Shown: one piece after another, positions 42,521 to 54,600 of the stretch
How positions within the stretch are numbered: the stretch's first letter is position 1
How the letters are laid out: every line of letters begins with the position of its first letter
Assembly: GCA_002428525.1 (NCBI GenBank)
Contig: DIWU01000002.1
Coordinates: 14,027 to 78,026 of the forward strand
Direction: 5' to 3'
Source of the DNA: a bacterium UBP14_UBA6098
Lineage (GTDB): Bacteria > UBP14 > UBA6098
DNA: 64,000 nucleotides
Notes under the pieces: generated by a model
The model's input: the letters and a program-made list of their open reading frames with translations, nothing else
Told to the model about the DNA's origin: nothing
Databases searched by the model: none
Position numbers and translations under genes: made by a program

Positions 42521-43852
42521 ATGAAATACAGCGACGAAGAAATTCAGGTACTCCGTGAAAGATGGGAAAAGCCACTATTAAAACCGGATTCTTTCACCCG
42601 CGACGAAAACGGCAAAGTCGAGGGCGGTGAAGTATTACAAGGCGGCATTGAAGGTTGTAATTCATTTCAAGAGCTTCTCACAAAACGGCTTCAAGAAATC
42701 GAAACCAAACTCGTCCCGCAAATAGACGGAATAAAAAAATCCCTCGACCATGAAACAAAAAGGATGATGTATAATTCCATTTATCAAAGCATTGCAGAGG
42801 ATGATATAAAAAAAACTGTATCAGACATTGGCGTTTATGGCCTTGATTGTTTTATAGTTGAAAAAGAAGAAAAATTTACAGTAATCAATCATAATGGAAA
42901 ATATATTAACGGTGTTTCAAAATTAGGTGAATACCAAAAGGATTTCAGATTTGCAAATTTAGAAAACAGGGTTTTCTGCGGTGCTGAATTGGAATTTGCA
43001 CTCTTTGATTGTGCGAATTGCAAAGGTGCTAACTTTGAATTCGCGTTGTTCAATGGTGCTGATTTTTCTGGTGCATATTGTTTCAAAACAAGATTCACAG
43101 GTGGAGTTTTTACCGGTGCATTTTTTTTGGGGACAATGTGTTTTGGCGCGGATTTTACAGGGTCTGATTTTAGAGGTTGTCATTTTGAGGAAGGTATCTA
43201 CCACAGGGCTGTCTTTAATGACGCACAAGGGGAGAATGCGATTTTTGATGGCTCAAAATGCTTGTTTTCGAGTTTCAATAATGCGAATCTTTTTATGGCA
43301 TCTTTCGGTGTAAAAGAAAAGGTTCTCGAAAACGGAGAAATCCAACGCAATCCGTGTGACTTGACTGGTGCGACATGGGATTCAAAATCATCGTTTCTCG
43401 GCGTCGATACTTCCAATGTCGATTGGTCGAAAAACCCGCGAATGAAGAGATTTATCGAGCAACAGCAGTATGTCCACGCCGCAAAAGAAGGAATCGACGA
43501 GAAATTCGGAAAAAGGAAGATCACAAAACCCATCGGATGGGGGCTAAAAAAACTCGTGTCGCTCATCGATTACCTCTCCGACCCTCTAAATTGGTTCTTT
43601 TACGCCATCGCTACGATTTTGATATTTGCGACAATTCACGCGTTTTGTTTCGACGCCATAAAATACGCGAACGATGTGAATTGGTTCACCCCGATTTACT
43701 ACTCGGTGGTTACCTTTTCGACCCTCGGTTTCGGCGACATCGCGCCAATAACATGGTATTCACAACTTCTCGCGGTGGTCGAGGTGATAGTTGGCTACAT
43801 ATTCCTCGGCGGGCTTGTCACTTTTCTTGCTAATTGGCTCGGAAGACGATAA
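42521..43852 (+). CDS. Pentapeptide-repeat protein with C-terminal two-TM potassium-channel-like domain
   Basis: 443 aa from ATG 42521, which follows AAAGGAGAAG; an in-frame TTG 45 bases upstream lies in the leader and is rejected. Residues of about 1-140 are charged and helical. About 145-285 are pentapeptide repeats (A-D/N-F-x-G type, e.g. GADFTGSDFRGCHFEEG). About 355-440 form a two-helix ion-channel domain with selectivity filter STLGFGD near residue 400 and flanking membrane helices (FFYAIATILIFATIHAF; LLAVVEVIVGYIFLGGL). The pentapeptide part is AT-rich while both ends match the host composition. Probably a membrane ion channel with a sensing or scaffold domain; ion and trigger are unknown. 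Confidence 0.82.
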   Translation: MKYSDEEIQVLRERWEKPLLKPDSFTRDENGKVEGGEVLQGGIEGCNSFQELLTKRLQEIETKLVPQIDGIKKSLDHETKRMMYNSIYQSIAEDDIKKTVSDIGVYGLDCFIVEKEEKFTVINHNGKYINGVSKLGEYQKDFRFANLENRVFCGAELEFALFDCANCKGANFEFALFNGADFSGAYCFKTRFTGGVFTGAFFLGTMCFGADFTGSDFRGCHFEEGIYHRAVFNDAQGENAIFDGSKCLFSSFNNANLFMASFGVKEKVLENGEIQRNPCDLTGATWDSKSSFLGVDTSNVDWSKNPRMKRFIEQQQYVHAAKEGIDEKFGKRKITKPIGWGLKKLVSLIDYLSDPLNWFFYAIATILIFATIHAFCFDAIKYANDVNWFTPIYYSVVTFSTLGFGDIAPITWYSQLLAVVEVIVGYIFLGGLVTFLANWLGRR

Positions 43853-43861
43853 TCCGCGACT
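43848..43861 (+). repeat. Shared trailer sequence, copy 2
   Basis: GATAATCCGCGACT across the stop of the channel gene, identical to 40242-40255. Confidence 0.6.
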
Positions 43862-43909
43862 ATGTTCGCGGCTTTGCCGAAATCAATGATTTAACCCAAC
43901 TGAATCAAA

Positions 43910-45493
43910 ATGACGAGTAAAATAGAGCGCTATTCGGAAGATAAGGTCTTTCAAGGGGAGTCGCGCGCGATTTTCGCCGTCGTTTTCGTCTGCGGGGTTT
44001 TACTTTTCGCCCCGATCCCCGGCATGAACGAGTTCGATTCGGCGGTCTCCGCGCTACATTTCGCCGACCGCGGATGGATCTCCGGCGACTGGTATCTCGA
44101 CCAGATAATCCCCTATCGCCTGCTGTTCAACTGCCTCGCGGGCCTTGCCGCGCGTGCAGTCGGTCTCGTTCCGGTGATAGTCCTCGGGCGGCTTCTGTGC
44201 CTCGCGGTCTTCGCCCTCGGCCTCGCGAAGATCGCCCTTCGGCTTCGCCTGAACCGGTTCGCGCTTTTCATCGCGATGTTCTATTTCCTCCAAAACCAGT
44301 CGCTTTTCGCGCGCGAATGGATGGTCGGCGGGTTCGAGGCGAAGGGCGTTTCCTACGCCTTTCTGATCTTGGCCTTGGGCCTTGCGATGGAGGGCAAACT
44401 CACGAAGGCCGGGCTTTTCGCCGGCCTCGCGACCTCGTTTCATGTTCTGGTCGGGCTTTACGGCACGGCTTGCATCGCCGTGGCGGTTTTCGCGATCCGG
44501 GGAGAGTCCCTCGTGAGCGCCAAGCAAGTGATAACAGGAGTTTCCGCCTTTGCCCTCGGTGGGGTCTTCGGGTTGTTTTCGGTTTTCAGGGAGGTCTTCG
44601 GCGGCTCGTCGCAGGAGCTTGCGAGGGCCGCGGCTGAGGTCTATGTCCGCTATCGCGTCGCGCATCATGTCCTGCCCTCGCAGTTCGCAAACCACCTTTG
44701 GCTTCCGGCGGTTGCGCTCGTTTCGGCCTCGCTCGCGGCGCTTTTCATTTGGGTAAAGGATAAAAACCTGCGATTTCTTCTGACGGCGGCCTTCGCGAGC
44801 CTCGGCCTGATCGCGGTCGGCACAATCGTCTATTTCAGCGGCCTTCATCACCTGCTTAAGTTCTACTGGTTCCGCTTTCCCGACAGCTTTCTGCCCCTGA
44901 CGATCGCGCTCTCGGCGGCCTATCTTTTGAGCAGGCTGATAGAGATCGGCCGCTTCAAATGGGCGCGCTGGGCTGTTATCGGGACCGCGTTTGTTGTATT
45001 CGGGTTTGGAATATTCACCTTTGTGTGCAAAATAAAGGAGCATTCGGATCTTCGCGGCCAAAGACTCGCGCGGGTCGAGCCGGAGCTTTTCGAAGCGCTC
45101 GATTGGATTTCGAAAAACACCCCCGAGGGTTCGCAGTTTCTCGCAAGCCCGACGATCGAGGAGTTTTACTATCTCGCCGAACGGCCGGTCTTCGTCTCGC
45201 TCAAGCATTCGCCGCAGACCGACGAGTATATCGTCGAGTGGTTCGAGCGCGTGAAGTTATGCGCCGGCGGAATCGAGCCGCCCGAGGGCGGCGTTTTTGC
45301 CTATCGCGAATGGATGGAGGAGAGCTTCTATTCGCTTTCCGAGGATGATATTGCGGCAATAATTAGAAGTTATCCAATCGATTACATCTTGTATAAAAAC
45401 GACTTGCCCTATCGGACTGTTTTCTCGAATGATATCTATCGTGTTTTTAAAACCGATATTCTATCCGAAAATACACAGCGAGGTGCCCTTTAG
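43910..45493 (+). CDS. Polytopic membrane protein, possible GT-C-type glycosyltransferase
   Basis: The 527-aa protein has about ten hydrophobic segments. Conserved-looking charged residues sit early in the chain (PGMNEFDSAVSALHFADRGW, FLQNQSLFAREWMVGGFEAKG), like the acidic loop motifs of GT-C membrane glycosyltransferases. A soluble C-terminal part follows (EALDWISKNTPEGSQFLASP; YPIDYILYKNDLPYR), of a type seen after GT-C cores. I cannot name the substrate. No ribosome site is obvious before ATG 43910. It marks the right border of the accessory array. Confidence 0.65.
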   Translation: MTSKIERYSEDKVFQGESRAIFAVVFVCGVLLFAPIPGMNEFDSAVSALHFADRGWISGDWYLDQIIPYRLLFNCLAGLAARAVGLVPVIVLGRLLCLAVFALGLAKIALRLRLNRFALFIAMFYFLQNQSLFAREWMVGGFEAKGVSYAFLILALGLAMEGKLTKAGLFAGLATSFHVLVGLYGTACIAVAVFAIRGESLVSAKQVITGVSAFALGGVFGLFSVFREVFGGSSQELARAAAEVYVRYRVAHHVLPSQFANHLWLPAVALVSASLAALFIWVKDKNLRFLLTAAFASLGLIAVGTIVYFSGLHHLLKFYWFRFPDSFLPLTIALSAAYLLSRLIEIGRFKWARWAVIGTAFVVFGFGIFTFVCKIKEHSDLRGQRLARVEPELFEALDWISKNTPEGSQFLASPTIEEFYYLAERPVFVSLKHSPQTDEYIVEWFERVKLCAGGIEPPEGGVFAYREWMEESFYSLSEDDIAAIIRSYPIDYILYKNDLPYRTVFSNDIYRVFKTDILSENTQRGAL

Positions 45494-45550
45494 GTAAGTT
45501 AGCAAAAATACCGATTCTGCCCGTGATGAAAAAGTTTGTTTTTTTATCGC

Positions 45551-45578
45551 TTGACGAAGCTTAATTCATATATTTAAT
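45551..45578 (+). promoter_or_regulatory. Possible promoter of the 3107-aa surface protein gene
   Basis: TTGACG (45551-45556), 16-base spacer, TTTAAT (45573-45578) in an AT-rich gap. A GGGGAGGGG ribosome site precedes ATG 45627. Confidence 0.45.
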
Positions 45579-45626
45579 TATTATGTTAGATATTATCCAC
45601 CCATTTGGATTATTGGGGAGGGGTTT

Positions 45627-48600
45627 ATGAACAGTCGTTATCTTTTAGTATTCATCATCTGCCTTTTCGCTGTCCTTACAACGACAGTCTTTTCACAGCC
45701 ATTCGTTATAGAAAGTGCGACAGTTCGCGGCAAGGGCGCGAACGAGGTGCGTTTCATGCGCCCCGGTGCGGCCTTCGACGATTGGTGGTATGACGACATG
45801 GTCGAGTGCATTCACGATGTCGGTTGTGTCGATATCGTGTTTTGTGTCGATACCTCGGGCAGTATGGCCGGAACGATCAACTCCCTTCAGGACGAGATCG
45901 ACAGGTTCGCCTATGATATCGCCGCGGTGGGTTTCGATTACGCCTTCGGCTATATGCTTTATTCCGAAACGCTGAGTTTTCCTCACGGTTATGATTTAAT
46001 CACCGATCTGGCGACATTTTCGGCCTTGTTGGACGAAGCCCGCTCCGGCGATGGCGGCTACGAGCATCATTCTGACGCGATCTACGAAAGCATCGGGAAT
46101 TTCCATTGGCGCGCCGGTTGCGAGCAAGTCGTTATTTTAATCACGGACGAGTGCGACGACGCAAGCACTGTGACCCCGGCGACAACGATCTCAAGTATTC
46201 GCTCGTGGGGCGGAACGGTCTATGTGATGAGCGCGGACTGCGGCGATGTCGATGATTTTCGCGATTATTGCGACACAAGCTATGGCGCATGGTTCGATTA
46301 CAGCACTTCCACTCTGACAGACATCTTCGACCAGATCGTCGATGATATCGCCGATATTGTCGAGATTGACATCACGATCACCAACACCTCGGGAAGCACA
46401 TTAAATCCTGTCGTAGCCGAGCTTGTCCCGGACTTTTGCATCGCGGTTGGCGACTCGCCGAATCCGCAAAGCTACGGCCCGATTGCCAACGGCGCGAGCC
46501 ACACCTATCTCTGGGACATCACAGAGATCCCCGGTTGCACAGGCTGGGGGGACTGTTTTATCATTCGAGTGTCTTCCGGGGGATATGTTGACTCGCTGGT
46601 CGGTTGTCTCTTTGTCGAGGACTGCGGATGCCCCGGCCCCGAGGCGAGATTCATCTGTCCCGAGGTCAGCGGACTTTGGACAGCCTGCCAAGATCAATAC
46701 ATTGAAATCGAATACACCGGCTATATAGGCGTCGATCCGAATACTCTTTGTATTCGCGTCGAAGGAACAACTTACTGTTATCCCTCTTCACCGAATCTTA
46801 CGTGGACTCCCGGAGTCCGCGGCGGAAGGTTGCGTTTCACGCCCTCCGCGCCGGGATGGAGCCATTTGCAGGAGGTCAATGTCGCCTGCCTTTCCGGGCA
46901 GGATGCAACCGGTTGCCCTCAACTTTTCTTCCCCGAAACTGATTTCCAAGTCGATATCCATCCGCCGAAGCCGGTGTGGTGGGAGCATTTCCCCGCGACA
47001 TGGATTCCGCCGAGTCCCGCGAGGCGCGAAGCCCGCGATGGTTCGGTTTCATGGTATCCTCCTTGCGGGAGCACTCTCGATTCAACGGATCATATCATCA
47101 TCGGCGCTTTGCTCTATGACGACGGTGTCGGGATGACCCCCTTGGACGCTATTCTCGCCGATTTCGACGCTACCGAACTCGGCTCTTTAGATTTTATGGG
47201 TCTTTGGTCGAGTTTAACCTCGATCCAGATAACTGTAAATGATATTCCTTTCATTCCCGGCGCGCCAATTCCCGGCCATTTCAGCAGACAGGTCGATCTC
47301 GATTATATGACTTATCTCCTCGATCCCGATTCGTGGTTCGGGGGATGGGCCGTCGCCTGCACTATACGCGCGGACAGTGCCGGTATTCTCGGACTCGCTT
47401 TCTTAACCGGCGAGATCGAGGTCTGTCTAAAAGCGCACGATCTTGTCGAAGCCGAAGGCTGTATGCCTTGCGAAAACGACACCGAATGGTGTTGCACATA
47501 TTACATCGCCGGCGACCTTCCGCTCATAGCCGATGCCGGCCCGGATAAATATATCTGTCTCGGAACAAGCACAACAATCGGCGGAACACCTCCGGCCGGC
47601 GGCGGTGTCGAGCCATATACATATTCGTGGTCGCCTGCTACCGGGCTTTCGAACCCGAACATCGGGAATCCGACGGCCTCACCGACGACTACTACAACCT
47701 ATGTTCTTACTGTCACCGACGATGCGAGTTCGGTCGATCGGGACACTATGACTGTCTATGTCTCGGACCCGGTCGCCGACGCCGGCCCCGACACAACACT
47801 CTGCCCCGGAGGATCGGCACGTATCGGCGGTAGCCCCACAGCCTCCGGCGGCTTCGGAACATACACATATTCTTGGTCTCCCTCGTCCAGCCTTTCCGAT
47901 CCAAGCATCGCAAACCCATGGTTCACCAGCAGTCCAAGCTGGGGCGACACCTCGATCACATACACCGTCACGATTACCGACTCGCTCGGATGTATCGCTA
48001 CCGATATGGTGACTATCACTATCGCACGCATTGCAGTCAATGCCGGCGCCGACCGGCGAATCTGCCTCGGGGTCTCCACGACCCTCGGCGGTTCGCCTAC
48101 AGCCTCCGGCGGAATCGGGCCATACACATATTCTTGGACGGCAAATCCCCCCGGGACTGTTATTAGCGGTGAAGCAAATCCAGTAGTCACACCGACCGAT
48201 ACGACGACCTATATTATCACGGTCACCGGCGGAAGCCCATACTGCACCTCATACGACACAGTTGTTGTCTATCCGGTTCAGCCGGTGGCCGATGCCGGAA
48301 GGGACACGGTCGTCTGTTCCGGCGAGCCGATCTATATCGGCGGTTCGCCGACCGCTTCGGGAAGCGTGCCGCCATACACCTATATTTGGAGCACAATTCC
48401 GCCGGGCTTCAGTTCACTCGACCCCAACCCCTCGATTAGCCCGAACTCTACGACCATGTATGTCGTGCAGGTGACCGATTCCATCGGCTGTGTCGATTAC
48501 GACTCCGTTTTGGTCGAGGTTTCGGCCTCGCCCTATGGCTGGGTTGTTCGGCCGTTCCCGTGCGGACTCATCAGCTCATGCGAATATCAGTCGATAATCT

Positions 48601-51600
48601 GGGATGTTGTCGATTCGACAACCGCAATTGATCTTAGTTCTATCGAATTGGTCATCGATGGAATGATGCTTGGCTATACCTCACCCGGCGTCACTGTCAC
48701 GACCTTTGGAGATACCACTCGAATCGAGTATATCCCCGCAGTTCCGTGGACGCACGGCTCGACTGTTAGGTTCGAGTTGGCCTATATCGCCAACCTGACC
48801 GGTTGCTACACAAGCGTTGCGGAATGCAACTTCATAGTCGATATCGAGCCGCCTATGCCCGACCCGCCCGTTCCGCCGGACGGCAGTGTGCTCTTCTCGA
48901 CGCCCGATTCAATCGGAGTCTATATCTCAGACGCGCCCGCCGGAGTCGATCCGGCCTCGTTCGATCATATTACAATCGAGGTGAACGGCCTTCCGGCAAC
49001 GGGTTGGACATATTCGTGGTCGGGAGGATATTTATCGTTCCCGGGGCTTTCAGTGAACAGCGGCGACAGCGTGGTTATCTGCCTCGAAAATCTCTATGAC
49101 GCGCCGACCTACGATTACTGCCCGCCGAACGACACGAGCTTCTGTTGGTGGTTTATGATCCTGCCCTGCGACCTCGAGATTGCCGCATTCCCCGACACCT
49201 TGCTCTGCGGCGGCGGCAATGTCGCACTCGGTGTGGATATCACCGGCGGAAGCGGCTTCTTGACTTACAGCTGGAGCCCGGCCACGGGACTGAGTAGCAC
49301 GACTATTCCGAACCCGACCGCGATCATCGATTCTTCAATCAATTATATCGTAACGGTTTACGATGAATCGCTGGCCTGCTCTCAGCGCGACACCGTGACA
49401 ATAATAGTTTCCGATCCGGCGGCCAACGCAGGCCCGGATGGCCTTATTTGCCCATTCAATGCTGTGCCGCTCGGTTGTGTTCCCGCGGCCACGGGCGGGT
49501 TCGAGCCCTATTCCTACGAATGGTTCGATCTCGTCGGATCACTGCTTTATTCGGAGGAACATCCCTCGCACAGCTTCGGCGCGACCGGCGAGAGCTTTGT
49601 CCTCCATGTGACGGACTCGCTCGGTTGCGAGGCTTGGGACACTGTCACATTCACAATCGGCTTCGAGGAGATGACCTCGCTCGACCTGATTACGCCCGCA
49701 CCCGGTGAGACATTGGCGGTTGGAGGAGTCTATTTCGAGTGGTCTGTCAGTCCGTCCGGAGGCTATCTTTACGATTTCATTCTCGACGGCACAATCATAT
49801 TCTCGCGTATCGATTCCTCGCATGTGACTGTCGATTTCCCCTGCGGCGAGTCGCATTTCTGGGAGATCCTCGCCTATAATGAATGCTTTGAAACCTATGT
49901 GTCTTGTGGCGAAACGACCACGACGGTCTTTATCGATACTGCCCTTTCCGGCAACCCGATTTTCTATACCGCCGAATGCACCGAGCCCTACGCCGTCGAG
50001 GTTCATGTCCCCGACGGCGACTGGACGGCCTGCGATCCCGACTCGATCGTGGCGTTCATTATCGATTCGGCGGGGATTGTCGAAAGCACTATCTCGATGA
50101 CCGTCAACGGAGTCCGCTATCACACCTCCGACCCCGAGCTTTCGTGGGACGGCGATTCGACGCTGGTCTTCCAGCCCTCGCCGATGTGGGCCGATGGCGA
50201 AGCGGTCGAGGTTTGCGTCGATAGCGCGATCAACATCGACGGTGTTCCGCTTATCGCTCCGGTCTGCTGGGAGTTCTATATCGACCGGAGTGAGCCGGAG
50301 ATTATCAGCGTCTCGCCAGCTCGCGGCGCTGAGATCTCACCAACCACGGACCTAATAAATATTTGCCTTCGCGACATCCTCTCCGGCCTCGACTCGATCT
50401 CGATCTTGGTTGATGGCGCGCCTTATCTGTTCGGCCCCTTCGGCTGTGTCGATACGACGGTTTGTGTCGAGATTCCCCTCGCAACGCCGCTGACTCCCGG
50501 CGATACCATTCAGGTCGAGATTGTCCGCGCGACGGATTGCCCCGACTGGTGCGGCCCGAATGTCCTCACCGACAACTGGATCTTGATTGTAAGCTCCTGC
50601 GCGATAAATGCAGTCGCGGCTCCGGAAACCTCGCTCTGTAGCCCGGATTCCATCGATTTCAGCGCGGTGGTCACCGGAGGAAGCGGGTTCTACAGCTATC
50701 ATTGGACTCCGGAGTCGATTTTCGACGATCCCTTCGCGGCGAACCCCACGGGCTGGGTCGGCGCGACCGGCTGGGCGAAGGTCGTCGTCACGGACGACTC
50801 GCTTTTCTGCTCGGAACAGGACTCTGTGAGGCTCGTTCTGAGCGCGCTGGCAATCGACGCCGGCCCGGACGGCAGGCTCTGCCCCGGAACAACTCTCAAC
50901 TTGGGTTGTGTTCCGGAGGCGATCGGAGGGATCGAGCCATACAGCTACAGCTGGCGAGTTCTCGGAGGCGCCGTCTTCAGCACGGAGGCCAACCCGAGCT
51001 ACACCTTCGGAACTTCGAGCGTCTCGCTCGTCCTCGAGGTCACCGATGCAATCGGTTGCGTTGAGACCGATACGGTCAATTATACCATCGATTATGTTCC
51101 GATCACCGGAATAACGCTTCTCACCCCGACCGACGGCGCTATCGAAGTGCCGGGTGATGTTCATTTCCAATGGACGCCTATACCGGCGGGGGTTTCCGCG
51201 ACTTATGAATTATACTTAGATAGCTCGCTTATCGCGATTCTCGATTCGACCGATTATTGGGTGGAAATGTCCTGCGATGAATTCCATACTTGGCATGTCA
51301 TCGGCTATACCGATTGCGCCGAGACCTATATCAACTGCATGGACACCGCGATAAACACCTTCTCGGCGGACACCGCTATGGCACCCGCGGTGCTCTTCGC
51401 GACATCGCCTTGCGGCGTTCCGAGCGCTACTTATCTTCATGTTCCCGACGGCGACTGGACGGCCTGCGATCCGGACTCGATCATATGGCGCGTTGTCGAT
51501 TCGGTGGGAGTGGACCCCTCGACCTTCGTGATCCGCGTGAACGGCACCCGCTACACCGAGGCCTCGCCGGAGGTGACATGGACGCCCGGCTCGCCGGCCT

Positions 51601-54600
51601 CGCGCCTTCGCTTTATCCCCTCGCCGATGTGGCCGAGCGGCACCACTGTCAACGCCTGCCTCGATTCGGTGATGAACCTCGACTCGGTATGGCTACCCGC
51701 GCCGGTTTGCGGCGAGTTCTATGTCGATCTCGATCCGCCGGTTTTTTGGGACATCTATCCCGCTCCGGGAGCCACAGTTGTTGCCGCAGGCTGGACGACG
51801 CTCGACCTCAAGGTCTTCGACTACCTGTCCGGCCTGAACGAATCGACTATGCTGTTTATTATCGATGGAATATCCTTCACGCTGGCAAGCCCCGAGTTAT
51901 CATGGGATGGAGACTCGATCGTTTCTATCGATATTACCGGACTCGGTATTGACTGCGGGGATACGGTTAATGGCTATATCACCGCTTCGGACTCGCCGGA
52001 CTGGTGCGCCCCGAACTCAATGTCGGATACTTTCAGCATATACACCGCGCCCTGCGGCCTCACGCCGATGATTATCGAGCCGCTTCCGAATACTATCTCC
52101 GCCTGCGAGGATCAGGGGATTATCCTCTCGATCTCGGTGGTCGATTCGATATGTCCCATCGATCCGGCCTCGATTGTGCTTCGCGTCGAGGGCGTGGATT
52201 ACGACCTCACCGATGCCGAGTTGGATTGGGCCGACCCGATTCTGACTTGGACTCCGCCGGCCGATTGGGCGCACGGCACCGTCGTCGATGTCTGCCTGAA
52301 TGCTGTCGAAGATACCTGCGGCGGAGGTTCGAGCGCGATTCCGCTTTGCTGGAGCTTCAGGATGGATCTCGAGCCGCCGATTCCCACGACATGGGAGCCG
52401 CCCTGCGACTCGCGCATCGACCGCGATTCCGGCGCGGTGTTCAATATAGTCCTCGAGGACGGCCCCGCGCTTATAGAATCGGTGCTTGTCTCGATCGACG
52501 GCGTGTTCTATCCGCTCGGCTCCGCGCTGACAATCTCCGGAACTACCGCAGAATTCAACTGGAACCCCGTTCTCGACGGCGGATTGGCACTTTCGCCCGG
52601 TCAGGTATTCACTTTCTGTGTTCACACCGGAGACAGCGGAATCGCTTATTGCGCACCGCACGAGACGCTTTACTGTTGCGATTACACAGTTCCGACGGAT
52701 ACCGGCATCGTGACCGCGGAGATAATCGAGCCGCTTCCGAACACGATCACCGCCTGCGACGACCAGCGCATTGTTATGACAATTAATGGAAGCGAGACGC
52801 CGGTTTTCGGCGGCGTCCTTTTGATTAGTCGTTTCGACTCGACGCTGGGCAGGTTGAACTGCGATGGCGATATGTGTTACGGAATCCTCCGCGACAGCCT
52901 AATCGCGCGAGGTTTCGAGCTGACCGAGATCGACCAATCGACAATATTAACCGACGAACTTCTCGCGCCCTACGGCCTGCTTGTTGTCGGCCCGGCGGTG
53001 GATAGGGTCTTCAGCTATTCCGAAAGCGCCGCTGTTTACCGCTTCGTCAACGATTCCGGACGAAGCCTACTGTCCATCGGCCTTTCCGATGAAGTCGAGC
53101 ACCACAACTCGCTCGTTTCGCAGTTCGGCCTCGAACATATCCCGCCGATGGGGCCGCTTTTCTATTGGGGCGAGATCACAGGCCCGGTTGTCCATCCGCA
53201 CCCGATCACCGAGGGCGTCGATAGGCTTTCTGTCGGCGGCACGCCCTTCATCGAGGTTTATGACGGCGCTTGTTTGGCGCTCCATAACGATTCTTGTATC
53301 GTGGCGGTGAGCGGAGACGCCGGAACTGGTAGGGTGGTTCTGCTCGCCGACGATCAGAGCTTCATGGATTCGCATCGTAGCGATGTCAATATCGGATTGC
53401 ACGATAACCTGCGACTCGGTCTAAACATCTTCGATTGGTTGAATACATCCTCGACAACATCGATCTGCCCGATCGACCCCTCGTCGATAATCCTTCGGGT
53501 TGACGGCGCGGATTATACAGTCGCGGACGGCGAGCTTGTTTGGTCGCCGGATTCGCTTATCTTCACGCCCTCGGTGCTTTGGAGTAGCGGCGACACTGTC
53601 GATGTCTGCCTCACGGCCGCGAACGACAGTTGCGGCGCAGTGCTTCCCGCACCGGTTTGTTGGAACTTCTTCGTCGATATTCAGCCGCCGCTGTTGACCG
53701 AACTCGATCCGCCCTGCGGACGGCCGGTGATCCCCGGAATGACCGACAACTGGAGCATCACGCTGACCGACGATGTCGCGGGCCTTCTTCCCGACGCGAC
53801 GATGATCACCGTCGATGGCGTCGAATGCTATATCATCGGCCCCTCGACGATTCGCCAGCGCTCGTTCTCCTTCGATTGGAGCCCCTCCGATTGCGGAATC
53901 GCGCTGATCCCGGGAGACACAATCACGCTTTGTATATTGACCTCGGACGGCCCGGTCGATTATTGCGACCCCAACGACACGATTTACTGTTGCGACTATC
54001 CGGTGATAGACACCGGCGGGCCGGTGGGAACGATCATCCGCGTTCCGGAGGATTCGATCTCGGCCTGCGATCCCGAATCGATCATCGTCGAAATTGTTTC
54101 GGCCTATCCGGTTGTCGAATCGACAATAGTCCTCGCTGTTGACGGAACGAGCTATAGGACAACAAGCCCTCGTCTCGACTGGTTCGATCCATTTCTCGTC
54201 TTCAACCCCGACCCGGACTGGAACGACCACGACACAGTTTATGCCTCGCTTACCGCGGCGGAGGATATCTTCGGCAATCCTTGCCAAAATGCCCCGCTGT
54301 CGTGGATCTTCTATATAGACCGTGTCGAGCCGACAAGCTCGATGATCGAGCCGACCTCGAGTTACACGCGCAACCTGCGTCAGCAGATACTCATCGATGT
54401 CCGTGACCAACTGGCCGGAGTCGATCCGACTACAGTAGTCCTCATCATCGACGGCGAGCAGTATCTCTATGGCGATTTCGAGTGGCTCCCCGAGGGCCTC
54501 GGCGGAAAGATCCGCTGGGTGCCGAACTCCCATGGCGTCGAGTTCCACGCCGGCGACACGATCAATATCTCGCTTTCAGTCGGCGACGCACCGGATCTTT

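Larger units (their letters stand above)
39431..42523 (+). other. Accessory module array at the 3' end of hutU
   Basis: Six copies of the hutU 3' end (the native one and five downstream, 40-100 bases) delimit five short modules: an AT-rich HEPN-like gene and four hicB-hicA pairs. The last copy leads into a pentapeptide-repeat channel gene. Copies at 39476-39575 and 42422-42520 are nearly alike for about 100 bases and enclose about 2.9 kb. No integrase, transposase, inverted ends or attC site is visible. It is called a cassette array from layout alone; how it formed is inference. Confidence 0.7.

Noticed and set aside
39431..42523. Integron with attC sites
   Set aside because: The repeats are coding ends of hutU, not attC-type imperfect palindromes, and no integron integrase is visible. 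The cassette idea is kept, but not as a classical integron.
39431..42523. Transposon or prophage remnant
   Set aside because: No transposase, integrase, phage structural gene or terminal inverted repeats could be found in the region.
43975..45208. Long open frame on the minus strand (about 384 codons) opposite the polytopic membrane-protein gene
   Set aside because: It is a shadow of GC-rich coding sequence on the other strand; the translation is Arg/Glu-rich, without a family, ribosome site or signal peptide.
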